From positions 8,370,001 to 8,434,000 of the forward strand of contig NZ_CP047020.1 in assembly GCF_009796285.1 (NCBI RefSeq): DNA of 64,000 nt, written 5' to 3'. This DNA comes from Streptomyces broussonetiae. GTDB taxonomy: Bacteria; Actinomycetota; Actinomycetes; Streptomycetales; Streptomycetaceae. Below are positions 42,457 to 55,471 of the stretch, one piece after another. A program made the position numbers and the translations under genes. Numbering within the stretch: the stretch's first letter is position 1; every line of letters begins with the position of its first letter. A model generated the notes under the pieces. It did no database searches and had not been told where the DNA came from. It was given only the letters and a program-made list of their open reading frames with translations.

Positions 42457-42563
42457 CCATTCCGAGGCCATGTTTGAACTCGCGGTAATCGTGCTCGATC
42501 CGCCAGCGCACCTTGGCCCACCGCACCAGGTCAGCGGCCGGTGTGGTGGCGGGCGGTGCGGCG
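42448..42563 (-). pseudogene. IS701/IS4-like transposase C-terminal remnant
   Basis: The minus strand encodes 'ADLVRWAKVRWRIEHDYREF' followed by 'KHGLGMDHF'. This is the conserved E-box (YREF/L-type) region of IS701-like DDE transposases. Nothing else of the element, including its ends, is recognisable. It abuts the truncated membrane gene and is evidence for an old insertion/deletion. Confidence 0.75.
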
Positions 42564-42657
42564 CGACCCGGGCCTCGTGAGGGTTCCCAGTCGCCACATT
42601 CCGCCCCCCCGTCCGGCGGCTCAGTCCAGTCCGGCGACATGCACCGGGGCGCGACTG

Positions 42658-43107
42658 CTACAGCAGCCGGTCGAACACCGCGGTCACGCCCTCCCAGTGA
42701 CTGGTCTGCGGGTTCTTGAGATCCGGATACATGATTTTGAACGTCTCGGCGAGAGCGACGCTGAGACCGCCGATGATCTCGGGGTAGCGCTCTTCGGCCT
42801 CCTGGGTGGGTGTCCTGTCGAGGGGAGGGTGCGCGGCGAGCTGTTCCAGGATCGGCTTCAGCTCGACCTCCTCGTCGAGCCGCCGGAACCGGTGGATGCT
42901 CTCCTGGAGGCCCTTGGTGATCGGTAGATCCCACGGTTCGACGGTATCCCTGCCGTTGGCCTTGGCCGACGCCTGGCCGACGACCAGGAGGTCGTAGAGC
43001 TTGGCGTCGACGAAATCGCCGTATCGCTTCAGGTCGTTCCTGTCCACGTCGAGGCTTGCGGCGGCGCGGAAGAACCTTTCGAACTTCGACACACCCATCA
43101 CGGTCAT
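42658..43107 (-). CDS. DUF1931 histone-fold protein
   Basis: 149 residues; AGGAGG precedes the ATG at 43107. The sequence 'GVSKFERFFRAAASLDVDRN' then 'DLKRYGDFVDAKLYDLLVVG' and 'ANGRDTVEPWDLPITKGLQE' is the DUF1931 pattern, in which two histone-fold helix bundles are joined in one chain. Members are small, soluble proteins in bacteria and archaea; DNA binding has been suggested but the function is not established. It sits at the 3' end of a truncated aldo/keto reductase whose stop overlaps its start (ATGA), so its expression may depend on that remnant's promoter. Confidence 0.88.
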   Translation of the reverse strand: MTVMGVSKFERFFRAAASLDVDRNDLKRYGDFVDAKLYDLLVVGQASAKANGRDTVEPWDLPITKGLQESIHRFRRLDEEVELKPILEQLAAHPPLDRTPTQEAEERYPEIIGGLSVALAETFKIMYPDLKNPQTSHWEGVTAVFDRLL

Positions 43108-43511
43108 GCCTCTCGCCTCCTCACCGGGAACGGACGGCGCCGATCGCTCCCGCCCGCGCCGTCATCGGCTGTTACCCGGTCGAGATTCGCAGAGCCCCCT
43201 GCTGAGCGCCTCCGCACTCCAGGCCGAAAAAGGGCGCCCCCTCTTCCCCTGGCAGAGCAGCATGAAGTTCGCAGGCATCCCTCGGCCAGCCGTACGGTCG
43301 TCCGTCTGCAGGAGGCTGTCCTCGGCTGCGCCGTCGCCGTCATCTCCGCCGTGCCGACGACGGTCGCGCCCAGGTCCACGCCCAGCCGCAGCGCGGCGAT
43401 CTCCTGTTCACGCCGGACAGGGTCCTCGCCCAGGTACCAGGTGCCCAGCCCGAGCGCCGCGATCTCCTCACCGGCGGGGAGCGCGATCGTTCTGGCCGAT
43501 TCCGCAGACAT
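43104..43511 (-). pseudogene. Truncated aldo/keto reductase
   Basis: The first 57 residues are a clear AKR N-terminus ('IALPAGEEIAALGLGTWYLG', 'VRREQEIAALRLGVDLGATV', then 'VGTAEM' in place of the usual DTAEMYG). From about 43340 the frame turns into Cys/Arg-rich sequence without AKR features, so the catalytic Tyr and the rest of the barrel are absent. The 135-codon frame ends with its TGA inside the ATG of DUF1931. It may survive as a translated leader for that gene. Confidence 0.7.
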
Positions 43512-43609
43512 CTCGGGCCTCCCGTCCGCCGCGGATCCGTGTCACGCGCACCCCCGGGTGCCCGGGTCCGCGCCTCCCGGACAGCCGTGTCGCATGCGCC
43601 GTAGGGGGG

Positions 43610-44950
43610 TCAGGAGGGGCGAGCGGACTGCGCCGAGAACTCGCCGGGACCGAGTGCGCGATCCCGCAAGGCGACGACCACCGACACAACGGCGCCGCAG
43701 GAGAGGACTGTCGCGAAGCCGATCATCGCGGTCTGCACGGCGAAGTGCCGCAGGGCGATGCTGAACAGGACGGAGGGCAGGCCCATTCCCAGGTACGCGA
43801 CGACGAAGAACACGGCGAGTACCCCCGCGCGTGAGGCGGGCTCGGCCACTGAACCGGCACGTTCGATTCCTCCCTTGAACAGCAGCCCGGAGCCGGCTCC
43901 CGACAGGGACACGGCGACCAGGTAGAGCCAGAGTGCCGGGTGGTAGAGGGAGACGGCGCACAGGAGCAGGCCGACCGGAAAGACCACTGCCCCCACGATC
44001 AGGATCCGGGGCAGTGGGAGTCGGCCCAGCACCAGCTGGGCGGCCGCCGCGGAACCGAACATGAGGAAGGCCGCCAGGCCGACCACGAGGTGCGAGTCGG
44101 TGCGCAGGGTGCCGTGGAGCACGCTCGCCCCGAGGGAGGAGATCAGGCCGAGGATCGCGAAGGCGAAGGCTCCCAGCGCGCCGGCCGCGCCGAACGCCCG
44201 CCGGCCGCCGGGGCGCAGCACGAACCTGCTGGGCGGTTGGGCCGCGGGCAACTCCAGGTCCACGGTCTCCGGGGTGCACAGCACCAGCGCCAGGCACACT
44301 GCCATGGCGAGCATGAAGATCGCCTGGGCGGTGATCAGGGGCGTGGGAAGCCACTCGGCGGCGGCTCCGGCGACCAGGGGCCCTGAGGCCAGGCCGCCGA
44401 GGTTGGCGGCGGTGGCCACGATGCCGGGCAGCACCGAACCCGTCCGTTCCGGACGGACCTCCTGGTACAGGTCGTGCAGGTACGTCGTCGCGGTCGAGGC
44501 CATCAGCCCCAGTCCGACACCGTTCAGGATCCTGCCCGCGATCAGCCCCGGCAGGTCCCGCCACACGATCAGTACGACCGACGCGACGATGCCGACCAGC
44601 AGCGCCGGGACGATGATGCGCCGCCGGCCGAACCGGTCCGAGAGGTGTCCCAGTCCTAGGAAGGCGGCCGCTGCGCCCACGACCATCGAGGCGTACGCCA
44701 CCGTGACCGTGGTCGCGCCGAAGTGGTCCCGGGCCTCGTACAGCGGCCACAGTGGGGTCGGCGCGGTGCCGAAGGCCATCAGCACGGTGAAGGCCACCGC
44801 CACGAACCAGAAGCCGGTCGTGTGCGAGGCACGGCGCCGGGCGGGGCCACGGGGCGGCAGGTCGGCGGGAGCGGGTGCTGGGATCCGGAGAGTCGGGTCG
44901 TGGGGAGCGTCGGCTGTGGGACGGCTCAGCGGCGTCGGAACGGCAGGCAG
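43610..44950 (-). CDS. MFS transporter
   Basis: About 446 residues if initiated at CTG 44950, which has the strong SD GAGGAGGGG seven bases before it. The first ATG/GTG in frame is GTG 44803, which would cut into the first helix ('TTGFWFVAVAFTVLMAFGTA') and has no SD. Twelve helices are visible. The MFS motif A is 'FLGLGHLSDRFGRRRIIVPA', and 'ILNGVGLGLMASTATTYLHD' is helix 4. It probably exports or imports a small molecule. The gene is divergent from a LysR regulator 113 bp away with a palindrome between them, so regulation by that LysR is likely. Confidence 0.87.
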   Translation of the reverse strand: MPAVPTPLSRPTADAPHDPTLRIPAPAPADLPPRGPARRRASHTTGFWFVAVAFTVLMAFGTAPTPLWPLYEARDHFGATTVTVAYASMVVGAAAAFLGLGHLSDRFGRRRIIVPALLVGIVASVVLIVWRDLPGLIAGRILNGVGLGLMASTATTYLHDLYQEVRPERTGSVLPGIVATAANLGGLASGPLVAGAAAEWLPTPLITAQAIFMLAMAVCLALVLCTPETVDLELPAAQPPSRFVLRPGGRRAFGAAGALGAFAFAILGLISSLGASVLHGTLRTDSHLVVGLAAFLMFGSAAAAQLVLGRLPLPRILIVGAVVFPVGLLLCAVSLYHPALWLYLVAVSLSGAGSGLLFKGGIERAGSVAEPASRAGVLAVFFVVAYLGMGLPSVLFSIALRHFAVQTAMIGFATVLSCGAVVSVVVALRDRALGPGEFSAQSARPS

Positions 44951-45027
44951 GGGTACCCCTCCTCGGGCGGAAGCGGATGGCGCTTTCCATCCTCCTCACC
45001 AGCCCGAATCAGTGCCAACGAATGTTT

Positions 45028-45044
45028 TTGCTGGGCTCCAGCAA
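45028..45044. promoter_or_regulatory. Palindromic operator between the MFS and LysR genes
   Basis: TTGCTGG-GCT-CCAGCAA is a perfect 7-bp dyad with a 3-bp centre, 19 bp before the LysR GTG and 77 bp from the MFS CTG. The location is typical for LysR autoregulation plus control of the divergent gene. Confidence 0.55.
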
Positions 45045-45063
45045 CGCGAGTGATACTTCTGGT

Positions 45064-45963
45064 GTGGAGCTACGTCAGCTGGAGCACTTCATCGCGGTCG
45101 CCGAGGAGCTGAGTTTCACGCGCGCCGCCCGTCGACTGCACGTGGTGCAGTCAGGGGTGTCCGCCGCGATCCGCTCCCTGGAGCGCGAGCTCGGCTGTGC
45201 GCTGTTCGAGCGCACGTCGCAGCAGGTCCGGCTCACCGGGGCGGGCGCCGCGCTGCTGCCGGAGGCCCGGGCCACCCTGCACGCCGCCCAGGCCGCCCAG
45301 GACGCCGTGCGCGCCGCACAGGACACGCTGCGCGGCACGGTGAACGTGGGCGCCATGGCCTCGGTCGAGGTGGTGGACCTGCCTGCGCTCCTCGGGCAGC
45401 TGCACGCGCGGCATCCGGCGATCGACGTCCGGCTGCGGCTGGCGACGGCCGGTTCGGCGGGACTGGCGCACGCGCTGCTCAGCGGGGACCTGGACGTGGC
45501 CTTCCTGTCGCTGCCCGAACGCAAGCCCGCTGGAATCGACGCACGGGAGCTGGCCACCGTGCCGCTCGTCCTGGTGGTGAGCGCCGCCCATCCGCTCGCG
45601 CAGCGGGGAAAGGTGGCACTTGCGGACCTCGCGGGGGAGCCCTTCGTGGACTTCCCGCCGGGCTACGGAAACCGAGAGGTGGTCGACCGGGCGTTCGCGG
45701 CGGCGGGCATCGCACGCAGGGTGGCACTGGAAGTGCCCGACATCGACATGGGGGCGGCACTGGTCCGGCACGGTCTGGGCATCGCCTTCCTGCCCGCGTT
45801 CGCCGTTGCCCGCACCCCCGGCCTGCACGTCCTGGATGTCCTGGACGTCCACAGCACCATGCTCCTCTGGAGCATGCATCTCGGCACGTCGTCGACCCGG
45901 CGGCCCAGCTCGGCTCTGCGGGCACTGCTCGACCTGGTCGACCTCCACGTCATGGCCCTGTGA
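45064..45963 (+). CDS. LysR-family transcriptional regulator
   Basis: 299 residues from the GTG at 45064 (V/MELRQLEHFIAVAEELSFT). The frame is open to 44875, but that part runs antisense through the MFS start and is not LysR-like. The winged HTH is 'RAARRLHVVQSGVSAAIRSL' and the linker helix follows. The substrate-binding domain begins at about residue 90 ('TVNVGAMASVEVVDLPALLG') and includes 'DVAFLSLPERKPAGIDAREL' and 'FVDFPPGYGNREVVDRAF'. This is the subgroup that often pairs with divergent MFS or oxidoreductase genes. It ends before a strong bidirectional terminator. Confidence 0.92.
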   Translation: MELRQLEHFIAVAEELSFTRAARRLHVVQSGVSAAIRSLERELGCALFERTSQQVRLTGAGAALLPEARATLHAAQAAQDAVRAAQDTLRGTVNVGAMASVEVVDLPALLGQLHARHPAIDVRLRLATAGSAGLAHALLSGDLDVAFLSLPERKPAGIDARELATVPLVLVVSAAHPLAQRGKVALADLAGEPFVDFPPGYGNREVVDRAFAAAGIARRVALEVPDIDMGAALVRHGLGIAFLPAFAVARTPGLHVLDVLDVHSTMLLWSMHLGTSSTRRPSSALRALLDLVDLHVMAL

Positions 45964-46100
45964 CGCTCGGGCCGGGGGCCGGACGTCACCCGTCGGTGGT
46001 GTCCGGCTCCTGCGTTCGCCTCGCTCCGGCCGCGACATCTGCCGCAGCATCCGCTGACGCTCCCTCTGCCGTTGTCCACAGGCGGCGTCGGACACCTTCT

Positions 46101-46132
46101 CGGCCCCTTCGGGGCTGGTGCCGAAGGGGCCG
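46101..46132. terminator. Bidirectional terminator between LysR and PucR genes
   Basis: CGGCCCCTTCGG and CCGAAGGGGCCG form a perfect 12-bp stem with an 8-nt loop, placed between two convergent genes (stops at 45963 and 46188). It has no U-tract, as is common for high-GC terminators. Confidence 0.8.
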
Positions 46133-46187
46133 TCGATCATAGCGATGGCGGTGATGAATCAAGGCCCCATCTTCCGGCAGTGAGGCA

Positions 46188-47969
46188 TCAGCCGGGTCCG
46201 CCCAGCACGATCTTCCACACTCGGGTCGCCACCTGGAGGTTCAGCCGGTCCTCGACGTTCGCGAGGTCGTGGCCGCTGATGTCGCGGATGCGCTGGAGCC
46301 GATAGCGCAGCGTGCTGCGGTGGATCGCGAGGGAGTCGGCGGTCTCGTCGTAGTTGCCGCCGCAGTCGAAGTACCGGGACAGGGTCTCCACCATGGCCGC
46401 GTGGTGCCGGGAGTCGTAGTCGATGAGCTGCCCGAGCCACTCGTGGACGAACGTCTCCAGTTCCCGGTAATCGCTGCCGGGTCCCAGGATGCGGTAGAGG
46501 CCGAGCTCGTCGAAGAACGTCGTGCCGTAGCGCTCGCGGGAGTGGCGGCGCACGTCCAGGGCGCGCTGCGCCTCCTGGTAGTGGTGGGGGATGTCGTTCA
46601 GGGAGTCGGAAGGGGCGCTCACCCCGATCGTCCCGGACCGTGTCCCGGTCTCCCGGGCGAGCGCCTCGTACAGCGCGCGGGCGTGCGGCCTGCCGCCAGT
46701 GATGAGGATGACGTGGTCGGAGCCGCGGGTCAGCAGCGAGCGCATGCCCACCGCAACGGCCGCCCGCCCCACGGTCTGTGCGAAGGAATCGTCGGCGGTC
46801 CGGTTCGACCACTGCACCACGACGACGGAGTGGCTGCGGTGCAGGTCGTGTCCTACTGCCTCGGACCGGGCGTAGGCGCTCGCCTCGTCCGTCCCTGCCA
46901 GGAGGTCGTCGGCCAGCTCGCGGTGCAGCCTCAGCTCCACTTCGGCCAGACTGCGCAGGTGCGTCAGCTCCAGAGCGAGCGACGCGGCGGCGTGTCGAAG
47001 CGCGAGTACGGTGTGCTCGTCGGCCTCGCCCCGGGCATCGACCAGCGCCAGCACGCCCAGGATCTCGCCGTGTGTGCGGATCAGCGTGATCAGCCGGTCC
47101 CTTATCCGCACCGGCCCGGCCTGACGGGCGACGGCGTGCAGCATTTCGTCCTGGCGCACGGGGTCCGGCTCGGGATAGGGGACGGGGCGGCTGGGGCCGG
47201 TCCAGGACCTCAGCCGACCGAAGCGGTCCTCGACCAGCGCGGGAAGTCCAGTGAGCCCGTGCAGTGCGCGGGTGACAGCTTCCTCGCCGCCACCCGAGGC
47301 AGCCACGTCGGCCATGAGAGCGTGAACGGCTCGCTCGTAGCCCAGCTCGGCCACCACAGAGATCAGCTGCCGCTGGAGGGCTGTGCGTTCCTCCCGCAGC
47401 CGGTGCAGCTCCAGCGCGTCCTCGCGTTGGCGGCGGTGCGCGAAGGCCACTGACATTGCGGCAGCGGTGTGCCGGACGAGCATGGCGAGCAGGGACCGCT
47501 CGGCCTCGGTGGGCCGGGAGCGGGACGTGACCACGAGGTAGCCGTGGAGTACCCCGGGTCCGCGTAGCCCCAGGGCCCGGCCCCAGGGCCTGCCGGCTAC
47601 GCTCACCTCGCCGTCCTGCCCGGCCAGCTCCCGCACCCTCCGGCCCACGGCCAAGGCATGCGTCTGCCCGTTCCTCGGGCTGGGGACCAGGTCGCCGCCC
47701 ACCTTGAGGTATCCGGCCTCGGCGCTGTACGGCCCCGCGGCGACCATGTGCTCCATGGCCAGGCGCAGGATCTCGCCTTCGTCCGGAGCGTCGAACTGGG
47801 CGCGGGAGAGCGCGACCAGTTCGAGGAGGGCATGGGCGGCTGGGGTGCGAGCGGGCAGGCGGGGCCGCCTGGGCGCGGCCGTGGAGCGCCGCCCGGAGCT
47901 GCCCCGCGGAAGGCTGCCCTTCCGGTCGGAGTAGCGGTGGTACAGGCCGTACGCCCGACTGCCGACCAT
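46188..47969 (-). CDS. PucR/CdaR-type transcriptional regulator with GAF-like sensors
   Basis: 593 residues. An Arg-rich N-terminus is followed by a GAF-like region (about 45-185; 'RLAMEHMVAAGPYSAEAGYL') and a second sensor segment (about 225-330; 'LVDARGEADEHTVLALRHAA'). A GGDEF-like CdaR middle domain comes next ('YARSEAVGHDLHRSHSVVVV'). The C-terminal PucR HTH is 'CGGNYDETADSLAIHRSTLR' then 'YRLQRIRDISGHDLANVEDR'. Such regulators sense small metabolites and act on catabolic genes. Its target is unknown; it is divergent from the dnaK operon across a 277-bp gap. The ATG at 47969 gives the full Arg-rich leader; a later start is possible. Confidence 0.88.
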   Translation of the reverse strand: MVGSRAYGLYHRYSDRKGSLPRGSSGRRSTAAPRRPRLPARTPAAHALLELVALSRAQFDAPDEGEILRLAMEHMVAAGPYSAEAGYLKVGGDLVPSPRNGQTHALAVGRRVRELAGQDGEVSVAGRPWGRALGLRGPGVLHGYLVVTSRSRPTEAERSLLAMLVRHTAAAMSVAFAHRRQREDALELHRLREERTALQRQLISVVAELGYERAVHALMADVAASGGGEEAVTRALHGLTGLPALVEDRFGRLRSWTGPSRPVPYPEPDPVRQDEMLHAVARQAGPVRIRDRLITLIRTHGEILGVLALVDARGEADEHTVLALRHAAASLALELTHLRSLAEVELRLHRELADDLLAGTDEASAYARSEAVGHDLHRSHSVVVVQWSNRTADDSFAQTVGRAAVAVGMRSLLTRGSDHVILITGGRPHARALYEALARETGTRSGTIGVSAPSDSLNDIPHHYQEAQRALDVRRHSRERYGTTFFDELGLYRILGPGSDYRELETFVHEWLGQLIDYDSRHHAAMVETLSRYFDCGGNYDETADSLAIHRSTLRYRLQRIRDISGHDLANVEDRLNLQVATRVWKIVLGGPG

Positions 47970-48084
47970 GGGATCACTCCGTCCTTCGGAGGTGAGCGGC
48001 TTTCGTGTACCCGGTCCCGGGCCGGCTACCCGAGGTGTGTGGGTTCATTCTCTCGTACTCGTGGGGCGACCGGACCCGTGCATT

Positions 48085-48098
48085 CCTGACTCGTCAGG
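48085..48098. promoter_or_regulatory. Inverted repeat upstream of the dnaK operon
   Basis: CCTGAC-TC-GTCAGG is a perfect 6-bp dyad in the PucR/dnaK divergent gap, 149 bp before the dnaK ATG. No HspR-type (CTTGAGT-N7-ACTCAAG) or CIRCE element is present, so this operon is probably under different control from the primary dnaK operon. Confidence 0.35.
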
Positions 48099-48246
48099 CG
48101 CAGGCGTGGAGCCACCCGGTTCGTCACCCTGGGGAGTGCTCGAGACCCTCCGTGCGCACCGATGGGAAACCGGCGGAGTCCCACCTCTACCTGAACGAAC
48201 GTGATCCGGAGAGTCGACGCAGGCGCTGCACCGGGAGGAGTTCCTC

Positions 48247-50148
<1,902 letters not shown>

Positions 50149-50156
50149 GGCGCGCC

Positions 50157-50765
50157 ATGCCCACCCACCCCCAGGAACCCGACCGGGCCGCGTCGGATCC
50201 GGGCGTACGGGTCCCGGAAGGCGCCGGACGCCGTCCTCGCGGGGATTTGCCCCAACCGGGCCCGCCCCGGCCCGAAGCGGCGAACGGCGAACCGGGACCT
50301 GATGCCGCCGGCCCCGCGCCTGCCGAGGACGAGTACACGACCGCGATCCAGGAACTGGAGGACCGCTGGCGGCGCGCACTCGCCGACCTCGACAACCTTC
50401 GCAAGCGTCACGCCAGGGAACTGGAGCGTGAACGGGCGGTCGAGCGGTCCCGCACGGCGGCCGCCTTCCTCCCCGTCCTCGACAACCTCGAACTCGCCCT
50501 GACCCACGCCGGCGCCGATCCGGGCGCGATCGTGGAGGGCATCCGGGCCGTACGCGACCAGGCGGTGAACGTCCTCGAACTGCTCGGCTACCCGCGGCAT
50601 GCGGAGACCGGCGTCGCCTTCGACCCGGCCCGGCACGAGGTGGTCGGTGTCGTCCAGGACCCCGGCGCTCCACCGGGCACCGTCATCGAGGTGCTGCGCC
50701 CCGGCTACGGGGACGGCGAACGGCAGCTCAGGCCCGCCGCCGTGACGGTCGCGAAGCGGGAGTGA
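50157..50765 (+). CDS. grpE: Nucleotide exchange factor GrpE
   Basis: 202 residues, starting 8 bp after dnaK. A disordered Pro/Gly-rich N-terminus (1-55) precedes the coiled coil ('LEDRWRRALADLDNLRKRHA', then 'RELERERAVERSRTAAAFLP'). The beta-domain includes 'FDPARHEVVGVVQDPGAPPG' and 'VIEVLRPGYGDGERQLRPA', the conserved GrpE ending. It releases ADP from DnaK so that substrate cycling continues. The gene order matches its role. Confidence 0.93.
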   Translation: MPTHPQEPDRAASDPGVRVPEGAGRRPRGDLPQPGPPRPEAANGEPGPDAAGPAPAEDEYTTAIQELEDRWRRALADLDNLRKRHARELERERAVERSRTAAAFLPVLDNLELALTHAGADPGAIVEGIRAVRDQAVNVLELLGYPRHAETGVAFDPARHEVVGVVQDPGAPPGTVIEVLRPGYGDGERQLRPAAVTVAKRE

Positions 50766-50771
50766 CCGGTC

Positions 50772-51725
50772 ATGGCACGGGACTTCTACGAGGTGCTGGG
50801 CGTGTCGCGGACCGCGAGCCAGGACGAGATCCAGCAGGCCTATCGCAAACTCGCCCGCAGGTACCACCCGGACGTCAACAAGGACCCCGGGGCGGAGGAG
50901 CGCTTCAAGGACCTCAACGAGGCATACAGCGTCCTGTCCGATCCCAGGACCCGAGCCCGCTACGACCGCTTCGGCGAGGATTTCCGTAAGATCCCGGAGG
51001 ACTTCGACGAACGGGTCGCGGCGGGAGCGGGCGGCGGCTTCCGCGGTCGGAGGACCGCAGGCGCGGGCGGTCCTCGCGTCCGGTACGCCACCGGCTTCGG
51101 CGACGACTTCGGCGCCGAGGGCATCGACATCGAGGACCTGCTCGGCTCCATGTTCGGAGCCGGCGCCGCCCGAGGCGGCGTCCCCGGAGCGGACCAGGAA
51201 GCGGAACTGCCGCTCGCCGTCGAGGAGGCGTACCGAGGCGGCCGTCGCACCGTCACACTCGCCGGCCCCACCGGGCAGCCGCGGCGCTACGAGGTCGACG
51301 TGCCGCCCGGCGTCACCGACGGGCAGCGCATCCGGCTGGCGGGTGAGGGTGGCCAGGGCAGTGGTGACGCCGCCGCGGGCGACCTGTACCTGCGGGTGCG
51401 TATCCAGCCCCACCCCCGGTTCCGGCTGGACGGCCGTGACGTGCACGTCCAGGTCCCCGTCGCCCCGTGGGAGGCGGCCCTGGGTGCGACCGTGCCGGTG
51501 CCCACGCCCGGCGGCGGCACGGCCAAGGTCACGGTGCCCGCGGGTTCGTCCAGCGGCCGGCGGCTGCGGCTGCGCGGCGAGGGCATGCCGAACCCGCGGG
51601 GCGTGAACGGCGACCTCTACGCCGAACTTCGCGTCATGGTGCCTCCCACCCTCGGCGACCGGGAGCGCGAACTGTTCGAGAAGCTCGCCGCCACTTCCTC
51701 GTTCGACCCCAGGAGGACGCGATGA
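50772..51725 (+). CDS. dnaJ: DnaJ/CbpA-type co-chaperone (no zinc domain)
   Basis: 317 residues. The J domain (1-70) has 'DFYEVLGVSRTASQDEIQQA' and the 'RRYHPDVNKDPGAEERFKDL' loop with HPD. A Gly/Arg-rich linker (about 80-130) follows. The two C-terminal beta-barrel domains come directly after ('GRRTVTLAGPTGQPRRYEVD', 'LRGEGMPNPRGVNGDLYAEL'). The cysteine-rich zinc domain of full DnaJ is missing, so it is CbpA/class II-like. It stimulates the DnaK ATPase. Its stop overlaps the start of the next gene (ATGA), which encodes a CbpM-like modulator, the known partner of CbpA. Confidence 0.93.
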   Translation: MARDFYEVLGVSRTASQDEIQQAYRKLARRYHPDVNKDPGAEERFKDLNEAYSVLSDPRTRARYDRFGEDFRKIPEDFDERVAAGAGGGFRGRRTAGAGGPRVRYATGFGDDFGAEGIDIEDLLGSMFGAGAARGGVPGADQEAELPLAVEEAYRGGRRTVTLAGPTGQPRRYEVDVPPGVTDGQRIRLAGEGGQGSGDAAAGDLYLRVRIQPHPRFRLDGRDVHVQVPVAPWEAALGATVPVPTPGGGTAKVTVPAGSSSGRRLRLRGEGMPNPRGVNGDLYAELRVMVPPTLGDRERELFEKLAATSSFDPRRTR

Positions 51726-52119
51726 ACGACCGACCCGCGGGAGCGGGAGGCATCGGCCGGGCCGGCGTGGGCGCCCGTCCGGTACGAACGGGCGCCGACA
51801 TCACCGCCTCGACGGCTGTCCGGTACGCGCTCGTGCCCGTCCCCAGGCTCTCCCTGGCCGCCGTGGCCCGTCGCTCGGGCCTCCACCCCGATCTGATCCG
51901 CCGGTTCGTCGCCCTCGGCCTGGTCGACGCCGAACGCGACTCCGGGGGGCGACTGGTGTTCGACCCCACGGCCCCGGCGGTTCTCGCCCGTATCCAGCGG
52001 CTGCGCACCGGACTCTGCCTCAACTACGCATCCATCGGCCTGGTGCTCGACCTGCTCGACCGCATCAGCCTGCTCGAAGCCGCCCTGCGCGGCCGCGGCA
52101 CGAGGAGTGAAACACCCCC

Positions 52120-52129
<10 letters not shown>
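51722..52129 (+). CDS. CbpM/MerR-like chaperone modulator
   Basis: 135 residues from the ATG at 51722; the open frame extends further upstream, but that part is antiphase dnaJ. A disordered start is followed by a MerR-like HTH ('LSLAAVARRSGLHPDLIRRF', then 'VALGLVDAERDSGGRLVFDP') and a helix 'LNYASIGLVLDLLDRISLLE'. This last region is closer to CbpM than to HspR, which would have a longer charged C-terminus and autoregulate through a HAIR site. It may bind the J domain of the upstream CbpA-like protein or regulate the operon. Confidence 0.78.
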
Positions 52130-54755
<2,626 letters not shown>

Positions 54756-54759
<4 letters not shown>

Positions 54760-55202
54760 GCACGATGCAGGCGACGACCGTCAGATGTCCGAACTGCGGG
54801 CGCACCAACCGGGTGCCCGTGGCCGCGGAGGGCCGCCCCAAGTGCGGCCACTGCAAGCAGCCCCTACCGTGGATGGTGGACGCGGGCGACGACGACTTCA
54901 CCGAGGTCGCCGAGCGGGCCGACGTCCCCGTCGTGGTCGACCTGTGGGCCACCTGGTGCGGCCCCTGCCGCATGGTCAGCCCCGCACTGGAGAAGGTCGC
55001 CACCGATCTCGCCGGCCGAATCAAACTCGTCAAGGTCGACGTCGACAAGAACCCCCGACTGTCGCAGCGTTTCGAGGTCCAGGCCGTACCGACACTGCTG
55101 ATCCTCTACCAGGGCGAGACGGTCGCCCGGCAGGCGGGGGCGGCGCCCGCCCCCGCTCTGCGCCAGTGGGTGGAACAGTCGATCACCGCCCGGAAAGGGT
55201 GA
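54756..55202 (+). CDS. Thioredoxin with N-terminal zinc ribbon (Trx2/TrxC type)
   Basis: 148 residues; its ATG overlaps the clpB stop. The N-terminal zinc ribbon has two CxxC pairs ('VRCPNCGRTNRVP', 'PKCGHCKQPLPW'). The thioredoxin fold follows with active site 'LWATWCGPCRMVSPALEKVA' and cis-Pro 'VQAVPTLLILYQGETVARQA'. It reduces disulfides in the cytoplasm; the zinc-ribbon type is linked to oxidative stress in other bacteria. As part of the chaperone operon it probably protects client proteins during combined heat and oxidative stress. Confidence 0.93.
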
Positions 55203-55207
55203 TCCGG

Positions 55208-55471
55208 ATGACCCTGCACGCAGACCCCCACCTCGCGCATGTCCGGCCGGTCCAGCCGCTGACCCCAGAAGGGTGTCAGGAGTGTCTGACGCTCGGCTCC
55301 CCGTGGGTCCACCTGAGGCTCTGCCTGACCTGCGGGCACGTCGGCTGCTGCGACTCCTCGCCGAACAAGCACGCGCGCAGGCACGCAGCTGCCGTCGCCC
55401 ATCCGATCGTGCAGTCGTTCCAGCCCGGCGAGGATTGGCGCTGGTGCTACGTTCACGAGGCGTTCGTCTGA
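55208..55471 (+). CDS. UBP-type zinc-finger protein
   Basis: 87 residues; the ATG at 55208 lies 5 bp after the thioredoxin stop. A single ZnF-UBP domain is built by 'CQECLTLGSPWVHLRLCLTC', 'GHVGCCDSSPNKHARRHAAA' and 'HPIVQSFQPGEDWRWCYVHE'. In eukaryotes this fold reads ubiquitin C-termini; bacterial versions are usually stand-alone or next to thioredoxin reductase-like genes and their function is unknown. Its TGA shares one base with the next ATG (TGATG), so it is tightly coupled to the flavoprotein downstream. Confidence 0.92.
   Translation: MTLHADPHLAHVRPVQPLTPEGCQECLTLGSPWVHLRLCLTCGHVGCCDSSPNKHARRHAAAVAHPIVQSFQPGEDWRWCYVHEAFV

Noticed and set aside
47970..48246. CIRCE or HspR (HAIR) operator upstream of dnaK
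   Set aside because: Neither consensus is present; only the CCTGAC/GTCAGG dyad was found.
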